Shown: positions 58,118 to 64,000 of the stretch, piece after piece | Layout of the letters: every line of letters begins with the position of its first letter | Numbering within the stretch: the stretch's first letter is position 1 | Assembly (NCBI RefSeq): GCF_048323655.1 | Contig: NZ_JBLUWW010000002.1 | Coordinates: 62,001 to 126,000, forward strand | Length of the DNA stretch: 64,000 nucleotides | Source: Salinimicrobium soli | Lineage (GTDB): Bacteria > Bacteroidota > Bacteroidia > Flavobacteriales > Flavobacteriaceae | Direction: 5' to 3' | Position numbers and translations under genes: made by a program | The notes under the pieces: generated by a model | The model's database searches: none | Seen by the model: the letters and a program-made list of their open reading frames with translations, nothing else | Told to the model about the DNA's origin: nothing

Positions 58118-59159
58118 GAACAACAATCCTGAGATAGACGAGAATGATGATGAGCTGTATGAGCATCACCGCTTTGTAGCCGATAAAGGCCAGCAACCAC
58201 TGCGGGTGGATAAGTTTCTCATGAACTACATTGAAAAGGCTACCCGAAACAAGATACAAACGGCAGCCAAGGAAGGGAACATCCACGTCAATGAAGTATC
58301 GGTAAAGTCCAACTACAAGGTAAAGCCCGGAGATGTGGTGCAGGTTATGTTTGAGCATCCTCCCTACGAATTCCTGTTGACTCCCGAGAATATTCCGTTG
58401 AACATAGTACATGAAGACGATGCTGTCCTGGTGGTAAATAAACCTGCCGGAATGGTAGTACATCCCGGTCACGGCAACTACAGCGGTACGCTTATTAACG
58501 CCCTGGTGTATCATTTTGATAACCTTCCGCAGAACAGCAGTGAACGCCCCGGATTGGTGCATAGGATCGATAAAGATACCAGCGGACTTTTAGTCATCGC
58601 AAAGACCGAACAGGCCATGACAAAACTTTCCAAACAGTTCTTTGATAAGAGCAGTGAGCGCGAATACGTCGCCATAGTTTGGGGAAATGTTGAAGAAGAC
58701 GAAGGTACCATTGAAGGGAATATTGGTAGACATCCAAAAAATAGACTTCAGAATACTGTTTACCTGGGAGAAGATGAAGATAAAGGGAAACCGGCCGTAA
58801 CTCATTTCAAGGTGATTGAAAGATTGGGATATGTCACTTTGGTTTCCTGTAAACTGGAAACCGGTCGTACACACCAGATCAGGGTGCATATGAAGCACAT
58901 TGGCCATACCCTCTTTAATGATGAGCGTTATGGAGGGGATAAGATCCTGAAAGGCACCACTTTTACTAAGTACAAACAATTCGTGGAGAACTGCTTTAAG
59001 GTATTGCCGCGACAGGCTTTACACGCCAAAACCCTCGGATTCAAACATCCGGTAACGGGCGAGTGGATGAGCTTTGATTCTCCGGTTCCGGAAGATATGC
59101 AGGAGTGTATCGAAAAATGGCGGAATTATGCTAAGAATCAGAAGGAATTCATTGATTAA
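58098..59159 (+). CDS. rluD: 23S rRNA pseudouridine synthase, RluD/RluA family
   Basis: 353 aa; start at 58098, or three codons later. An acidic N-terminal extension (NNNPEIDENDDELYEHH) is followed by an S4 domain (LRVDKFLMNYIEKATRNKIQ) and the catalytic domain. Its active Asp lies in HRIDKDTSGLLVIAK, followed by VTHFKVIERLGYVTLVSCKL and HQIRVHMKHIGH. It probably modifies helix 69 of 23S rRNA. It overlaps the PASTA gene, so coupled translation is likely. Confidence 0.93.
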   Translation: MKNMISENNNPEIDENDDELYEHHRFVADKGQQPLRVDKFLMNYIEKATRNKIQTAAKEGNIHVNEVSVKSNYKVKPGDVVQVMFEHPPYEFLLTPENIPLNIVHEDDAVLVVNKPAGMVVHPGHGNYSGTLINALVYHFDNLPQNSSERPGLVHRIDKDTSGLLVIAKTEQAMTKLSKQFFDKSSEREYVAIVWGNVEEDEGTIEGNIGRHPKNRLQNTVYLGEDEDKGKPAVTHFKVIERLGYVTLVSCKLETGRTHQIRVHMKHIGHTLFNDERYGGDKILKGTTFTKYKQFVENCFKVLPRQALHAKTLGFKHPVTGEWMSFDSPVPEDMQECIEKWRNYAKNQKEFID

Positions 59160-59275
59160 ATAAGCTTTTTCAATAGCCTTATCAAAAGGAAAAAGTCCCT
59201 GCTGTTTCAGGGAAGGGGAGGAATTGGTATTTTAGTGCTGTAAAATAAGAATGATCAAAGTCTCCCAGTAAGAAT

Positions 59276-60037
59276 ATGAAAATAGTTATATCCCCCGCCA
59301 AGACTCTCGACTACGAAACAGCTCTTCCCACTACCCGTGGCACTCAACCTTCTTTTTTGGAAACTACGGCTAAAGTGAACCGAAAGCTCGCAAGAATTTC
59401 CAAAAAGGATCTGATGGAATTAATGGACATCAGCGATAAACTGGCAGATCTAAACCATACTCGCTATCACGAATTTGAAGAAGAGCACACAAAAAAGAAT
59501 TCGCGACCGGCAGTTTATGCGTTTGCAGGAGATGTTTATACCGGACTTGAAGCCTATACCATCCCTACTGAAAAACTTGATTTTTTGCAGGATTCTTTGC
59601 GTATCCTTTCCGGATTCTACGGAATCCTTCGGCCCCTGGACCTCATTCAGCCGTATAGACTCGAGATGGGAACTTCCCTTTCTGTTGGTAGAAAAAATGA
59701 TCTGTATGAACTTTGGCAGGAGAAGATCACTGGCTATTTGAATAAAGAACTGAAAGAGGACGAACTGTTTGTGAACCTCGCCAGTCAGGAATATTTTAAG
59801 GCAGTGAACACCGCAAAACTTAAAGTTCCTGTGATAACGCCGGTCTTCAAAGACTACAAGAACGGAAAGCTCAAGATCATTAGTTTCTTTGCAAAAAAAG
59901 CGCGGGGTTCTATGGTGCGTTTTATTGCAGATACCGAAGCAAAAACCATTGAAGACCTGAAAGCTTTTGACTATGATGGATACCGGTACAGCGAGGAAGA
60001 AAGCAAGAAAAAAAATGAGCTGGTTTTTACGAGGTAA
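59276..60037 (+). CDS. yaaA: peroxide stress protein YaaA (UPF0246)
   Basis: 253 aa. It begins MKIVISPAKTLDYETALPTT, followed by AVYAFAGDVYTGLEAYTI, LSGFYGILRPLDLIQPYRLE and NLASQEYFKAV, then KKARGSMVRFI, the full-length YaaA pattern. E. coli YaaA limits iron-driven damage under peroxide stress and binds DNA. It is monocistronic, with a clear terminator after it. Confidence 0.95.
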   Translation: MKIVISPAKTLDYETALPTTRGTQPSFLETTAKVNRKLARISKKDLMELMDISDKLADLNHTRYHEFEEEHTKKNSRPAVYAFAGDVYTGLEAYTIPTEKLDFLQDSLRILSGFYGILRPLDLIQPYRLEMGTSLSVGRKNDLYELWQEKITGYLNKELKEDELFVNLASQEYFKAVNTAKLKVPVITPVFKDYKNGKLKIISFFAKKARGSMVRFIADTEAKTIEDLKAFDYDGYRYSEEESKKKNELVFTR

Positions 60038-60067
60038 GCAGCAACGGGTTTTATTGTTAAAGTATTT

Positions 60068-60094
60068 AAAAAAGCGGTGTTTCACCGCTTTTTT
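60068..60094 (+). terminator. intrinsic terminator of yaaA
   Basis: AAAAAAGCGGTG-TTT-CACCGCTTTTTT, a perfect 12-bp stem with T-run, 31 bp after the stop. Confidence 0.9.
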
Positions 60095-60165
60095 CTTTTT
60101 AATTTCTGTGCCAATGCGCCTGTACAGCAAAGGGCAAACTAATCAACAAAAAAGCATTTTTCAGA

Positions 60166-63100
60166 ATGGACATTAAAAAGGTTTTAGTAGCAAACAGGGG
60201 AGAAATAGCCATCAGGATCTTCAGAGCTTGCACAGAGATAGGATTACGCACTGTGGGGATCTATACATTTGAAGACCGGTATTCACTGCACCGTTACAAA
60301 GCCGACGAATCTTACCAGATAGGTGCCGACAACGAACCGCTAAAACCTTACCTGGATATTGAGGCCATCGTTAAAGTGGCCAAACAGAATGGCGTGGATG
60401 CAATTCATCCGGGCTATGGATTTCTTTCTGAAAATGCTGAATTCGCTCAGAAATGCGAGGAGAACGGGATCATTTTTATCGGCCCAAAAGTCTCCGTGCT
60501 AAAATCGCTGGGAGATAAAGTGCGGGCTAAGGAGGTGGCGGTCAAAAATAATATCCCGGTCATACAGAGCAATGAAAAAGAACTTTCTTCAGTAGAAATA
60601 GCCCTTGAAGAAGCTGAAAAGATAGGATATCCGGTGATGCTGAAGGCAGCTTCGGGAGGTGGCGGCCGCGGTATGCGGGTGATAAGGAATGACGAAGAAC
60701 TAAAGAGTGGGTTCAGAGAATCCAAGCGTGAGGCATTGAATGCTTTTGGTGACGACACCGTCTTCCTGGAGAAATTCGTGGAAGACCCCAAGCATATTGA
60801 AATTCAGATCGTAGCTGATAATCACGGCAATATTGTACACCTTTTTGAACGTGACTGTTCGGTACAACGACGGTATCAAAAAGTGATAGAATTTGCCCCT
60901 TCTATGGGACTGGAAGAAGGTGTCAAAGAGAAACTTTATAAGTATGCGATCGATCTTTGTAAGGCTGTAGAATATAATAACATCGGAACCGTAGAATTCC
61001 TGGTAGACAGGAGTGGAGAGATCTTTTTTATAGAGGTAAACCCGCGGATTCAGGTGGAGCACACCGTGACCGAGATCATCACGAACATTGACCTTGTAAA
61101 AGCGCAGCTCTTTATTGCCGGCGGATATAAGTTGTCTGACAAACAGATCAAGATCGCAAGTCAGGACAAGATCACTACCAACGGTTATGCCCTGCAATGT
61201 CGAATCACTACTGAAGATCCTACCAATGACTTTAAACCGGACTACGGAACTATTACAACCTACCGAAGTGCTTCCGGATTTGGGATAAGACTCGATGCAG
61301 GGAGTATTTATCAGGGGGTAAAAGTTTCACCATTCTTTGATTCGATGCTGGTAAAAGTTTCAGCCAGCAGCCGTACCCTTGACGGGGCCTGCCGAAAAAT
61401 GCGAAGAGCGCTGGCAGAATTCCGGATCCGCGGAGTAATGACAAACATCGGATTCCTGGACAATATCCTTTCCAGCCAAACCTTCCGACAAGGGGATGTT
61501 ACGGTAAACTTCATTAAAGATCATCCTGAACTTTTTGAGATCAAGAAGGCCCGCAACCGGGCAACTAAAATGGTAAAGTTCCTGGGGGATGTGATCATCA
61601 ATGGAAATGAGGATGTCAAAAATGTGGAAAAACCGAAAAATTTTATCAAACCGGTTGTGCCTTCTTTTGAAAGCAATGGATATCCGCAGGGTACAAAAGA
61701 TCTGTTAACGGAATACGGGCCGGAGAAATTTTCCCGTTGGTTACTGCACGAAGGCAAGGTTCATTATACCGATACTACCATGCGCGATGCTCACCAGAGT
61801 TTGCTTGCTACACGCATGCGTACAACAGACCTGCTGAAAGTGGCAGAAGGTTTTGCCCGTAATCATCCGGAAGTTTTCAGCCTGGAGGTATGGGGAGGAG
61901 CCACTTTTGATGTATGTCTCAGATTCCTGAAGGAAGATCCATGGGAACGGTTAAGACTGCTGCGGAAGGCCATGCCCAATGTTCTGCTGCAAATGCTGCT
62001 CCGTGGCTCTAACGGAGTAGGGTATACCGCCTATCCCGATAACCTCATTGAAAAATTCGTCGAGCAGGCATGGGAGAACGGGATCGATGTCTTCCGGATC
62101 TTTGACAGTCTCAACTGGATGAAATCTATTGCTCCGTGTATTGAATATGTGCGTAACCGTACCGATGGTCTGGCAGAGGGAACTATCTGCTATACCGGTG
62201 ATATAATGGATCCAAAAGAAACCAAATACAATCTCGAGTACTATATTCAGCTTGGTAAGGATATAGAAAATGCCGGGGCACATATCCTGGCAATTAAAGA
62301 TATGGCGGGGATCCTGAAGCCCGATGCCGCTTACGAGCTGGTCGCCAATCTTAAATCGCGGATCAATATTCCGTTGCACCTGCATACCCATGACACCTCT
62401 TCGATTCAGGCGGCAACGTATTTGAAAGCTGTAGAGGCAGGAGTGGATGTTATCGATGTCGCACTGGGTGGCCTTTCCGGACTTACTTCGCAGCCCAACT
62501 TCAATTCCATTGTAGAAATGCTGAGATTCCACGATCGGGGCAGACCAATAGACACCAACAAACTCAATGAATATTCCAATTACTGGGAAGCAGTACGACG
62601 CTATTATTTTCCATTTGAATCCGGATTAAAAGCCGGAACGGGAGAAGTCTACAAGCATGAGATTCCGGGAGGACAGTATTCAAACCTTAAACCACAGGCC
62701 GAATCCTTAGGACTTGCAGATCGTTTTCATGAGATCACCGAGATGTATGGAAAAGTAAATGAACTATTTGGGGATATCATTAAAGTTACGCCGAGTTCGA
62801 AAGTGGTCGGGGACATGGCGCAGTATCTTGTAAGTAACAATCTTACCATTGAAGATGTACTCGAAAAAGGGGAGGAGATCTCCTTTCCGCAGTCAGTGGT
62901 GAGCTATTTCAGGGGAGACCTGGGACAACCTTATGGAGGTTTTCCTCAAAAGATCCAGAAGATCGTGTTGAAGGATGAAAAGCCCTATACCGAAAGACCG
63001 AATGCCCATCTTGAACCCATCGATTTTGAAAAGGAATATTCCGAGTTTGAAAAAATGTTCGGGGAAGGACTGGGTAGGGAACTTCAGATAACCGATTTTC

Positions 63101-63615
63101 TTTCTTACAAGTTGTATCCCAAAGTATTTACTGATTTCTATAACCATCAGGTTCAGTACGGCAATGTGATCAATATACCCACTAAGAACTTTTTCTACGG
63201 AATGGAACCGGGAGAAGAGATCATTGTAGAACTTGATAAAGGAAAGACGCTGCTCATCGAGTTCATTTCTGAAAGCGAAGCGAATGAAGACGGAATAGCC
63301 AAGGTCTTTTTCAAGGTGAACGGGCAGACCCGCGCGGTAGAAGTGCAGGATAGATCTGTGAAAGTGGAAAAAGTAGTACACCAAAAGGTCGACAAGAATG
63401 ACAAGAAACAGGTGGGCGCACCTCTACAGGGTGCATTGTCCAATATCCAGGTGAAGGCTGGTGACAGCGTTGAGAAAAATCAGCCGCTGTTTGTGATCGA
63501 AGCCATGAAAATGGAAACTACCATTACCGCGAATACTGCCGGGGAAGTGGAAAAAGTGGTGCTAAAAGAAGGCACTATGGTCTTTGCTGATGATCTGGTG
63601 GTGGTCATGAAGTAA
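60166..63615 (+). CDS. pyc: pyruvate carboxylase
   Basis: 1149 aa single-chain enzyme. The biotin carboxylase domain (1-450) has KVLVANRGEIAIRIFRACTE, AASGGGGRGMRVI and EVNPRIQVEHTVTE. The carboxyltransferase domain (about 530-810) has DTTMRDAHQSLLATRMRT, the metal/substrate segments LHTHDTS and the active-site lysine region AIKDMAGILKP. An allosteric linker follows, and the biotin carrier domain ends with EAMKMETTI (Lys biotinylated). It converts pyruvate, bicarbonate and ATP to oxaloacetate for anaplerosis and gluconeogenesis. Length is typical. Confidence 0.97.
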   Translation: MDIKKVLVANRGEIAIRIFRACTEIGLRTVGIYTFEDRYSLHRYKADESYQIGADNEPLKPYLDIEAIVKVAKQNGVDAIHPGYGFLSENAEFAQKCEENGIIFIGPKVSVLKSLGDKVRAKEVAVKNNIPVIQSNEKELSSVEIALEEAEKIGYPVMLKAASGGGGRGMRVIRNDEELKSGFRESKREALNAFGDDTVFLEKFVEDPKHIEIQIVADNHGNIVHLFERDCSVQRRYQKVIEFAPSMGLEEGVKEKLYKYAIDLCKAVEYNNIGTVEFLVDRSGEIFFIEVNPRIQVEHTVTEIITNIDLVKAQLFIAGGYKLSDKQIKIASQDKITTNGYALQCRITTEDPTNDFKPDYGTITTYRSASGFGIRLDAGSIYQGVKVSPFFDSMLVKVSASSRTLDGACRKMRRALAEFRIRGVMTNIGFLDNILSSQTFRQGDVTVNFIKDHPELFEIKKARNRATKMVKFLGDVIINGNEDVKNVEKPKNFIKPVVPSFESNGYPQGTKDLLTEYGPEKFSRWLLHEGKVHYTDTTMRDAHQSLLATRMRTTDLLKVAEGFARNHPEVFSLEVWGGATFDVCLRFLKEDPWERLRLLRKAMPNVLLQMLLRGSNGVGYTAYPDNLIEKFVEQAWENGIDVFRIFDSLNWMKSIAPCIEYVRNRTDGLAEGTICYTGDIMDPKETKYNLEYYIQLGKDIENAGAHILAIKDMAGILKPDAAYELVANLKSRINIPLHLHTHDTSSIQAATYLKAVEAGVDVIDVALGGLSGLTSQPNFNSIVEMLRFHDRGRPIDTNKLNEYSNYWEAVRRYYFPFESGLKAGTGEVYKHEIPGGQYSNLKPQAESLGLADRFHEITEMYGKVNELFGDIIKVTPSSKVVGDMAQYLVSNNLTIEDVLEKGEEISFPQSVVSYFRGDLGQPYGGFPQKIQKIVLKDEKPYTERPNAHLEPIDFEKEYSEFEKMFGEGLGRELQITDFLSYKLYPKVFTDFYNHQVQYGNVINIPTKNFFYGMEPGEEIIVELDKGKTLLIEFISESEANEDGIAKVFFKVNGQTRAVEVQDRSVKVEKVVHQKVDKNDKKQVGAPLQGALSNIQVKAGDSVEKNQPLFVIEAMKMETTITANTAGEVEKVVLKEGTMVFADDLVVVMK

Positions 63616-63675
63616 TTTCGGCATGAATTCTGAAGTCTGTTAGATGCACGTGTAATTTCTAAAACTTTTTGTCTT

Positions 63676-64000
63676 TTGTCTGAAGAACTGTTTCATCATA
63701 TCCATCCTTATCCTCCTTTTGTTCCTGAAAATGCTACCAAACTCATAGTGGGTACTTTACCGCCTCCGCGTTTCACGACCCGTGATCTTAAAGAAGACGA
63801 CGTGGATTTTTGCTACGGAAGCCGCGACGGACTCCTATGGCAGGTGATAGACCGGGTATTCGATCTGGACCTGAAATTTGAAAATACTCCTGAAGCTGTT
63901 GAAGAACGGAAGAAATTCCTCGCCAGTAAGGGGATTGGGATCTGTGATACGGTGGAAAGTTGCAGAAGAGAGAAAGTAGATGCTTCAGATCTTGGAATGC
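63676..64000 (+). CDS. uracil-DNA glycosylase family protein (partial, 3' end outside window)
   Basis: About 108 codons are visible from a TTG start at 63676. The frame is closed by TGA at 63631-63633 and has no ATG between, so TTG is the only reasonable common start. The text includes PPFVPENATKLIVGTLPPPR, FCYGSRDGLLWQVIDRVFDL and LASKGIGICDTVESCRREKV. It resembles the mismatch-specific or hypoxanthine-type glycosylase group of the UDG superfamily, where an LIVGTLPP-like segment forms motif A. Substrate class cannot be fixed from this part. No promoter box is clear; it starts 60 bp after pyc. Confidence 0.65.
   Translation, partial: MSEELFHHIHPYPPFVPENATKLIVGTLPPPRFTTRDLKEDDVDFCYGSRDGLLWQVIDRVFDLDLKFENTPEAVEERKKFLASKGIGICDTVESCRREKVDASDLGM

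Overview
The window looks like a chromosomal segment of a marine or soil Flavobacteriia-type Bacteroidota. The support is indirect but consistent: TAnnTTTG-type promoter boxes close to start codons, almost no Shine-Dalgarno sequences, many lipoproteins, a carboxypeptidase-regulatory/TonB receptor, a UpxY-like NusG paralogue ahead of a polysaccharide locus, and housekeeping families in their Bacteroidota forms. No rRNA, tRNA, transposase or CRISPR array was found.

Layout. (1) 1-14.6 kb, minus strand: a capsule/O-antigen type polysaccharide cluster. It has tviB/tviC-like UDP-amino sugar genes, a Wzx flippase, a Wzy-like polymerase, four GT4 glycosyltransferases, an acyltransferase and a hexapeptide acetyltransferase. 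It also has two UDP-GlcNAc 2-epimerase family genes and a capE-type dehydratase. The genes are packed with overlaps of 1-17 bp or short gaps. The block from about 2 to 12.1 kb is visibly AT-richer than the rest. A terminator-like hairpin separates tviC from wzx. A short manC-like remnant lies upstream of tviB. The likely antiterminator (UpxY/NusG-like) is encoded at 16.3-16.8 kb. (2) 14.6-25.9 kb: genes spaced by long repeat mosaics. The genes are a lipoprotein, an SDR, a 51-aa membrane protein, kynurenine 3-monooxygenase, a K+/H+ antiporter, a lipoprotein and MsrA. (3) 25.9-64 kb: dense core genes. These include a Nif3-like protein, LpxK, a hybrid histidine kinase, GapA, LipA, an ECF sigma factor with a GT2, MurB, an aminotransferase, ValS, the FtsH-LUD-CdsA-Psd-ACBP group, RsfS, BirA, PyrE, a NUDIX protein, an M14 peptidase, a sugar dehydrogenase with a TonB receptor, CoaD, Ddl, PASTA, RluD, YaaA, pyruvate carboxylase and a partial uracil-DNA glycosylase family gene.

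The most unusual content is the intergenic mosaic of region 2. It is not random AT-rich filler. It is made of compositionally different word families that nearly all keep an exact 7-bp register (an 8-bp register for one family), in a recurring order, interspersed with hairpin modules. At least two hairpin module types keep their loops or boundaries while their stems change in a complementary way. The arrays run right up to stop codons, supply the last codons of one lipoprotein gene, and one five-heptad array sits inside the tviB-like reading frame. Heptanucleotide short tandem repeats are known from heterocystous cyanobacteria; whether this set has been described in Bacteroidota I cannot tell from here.
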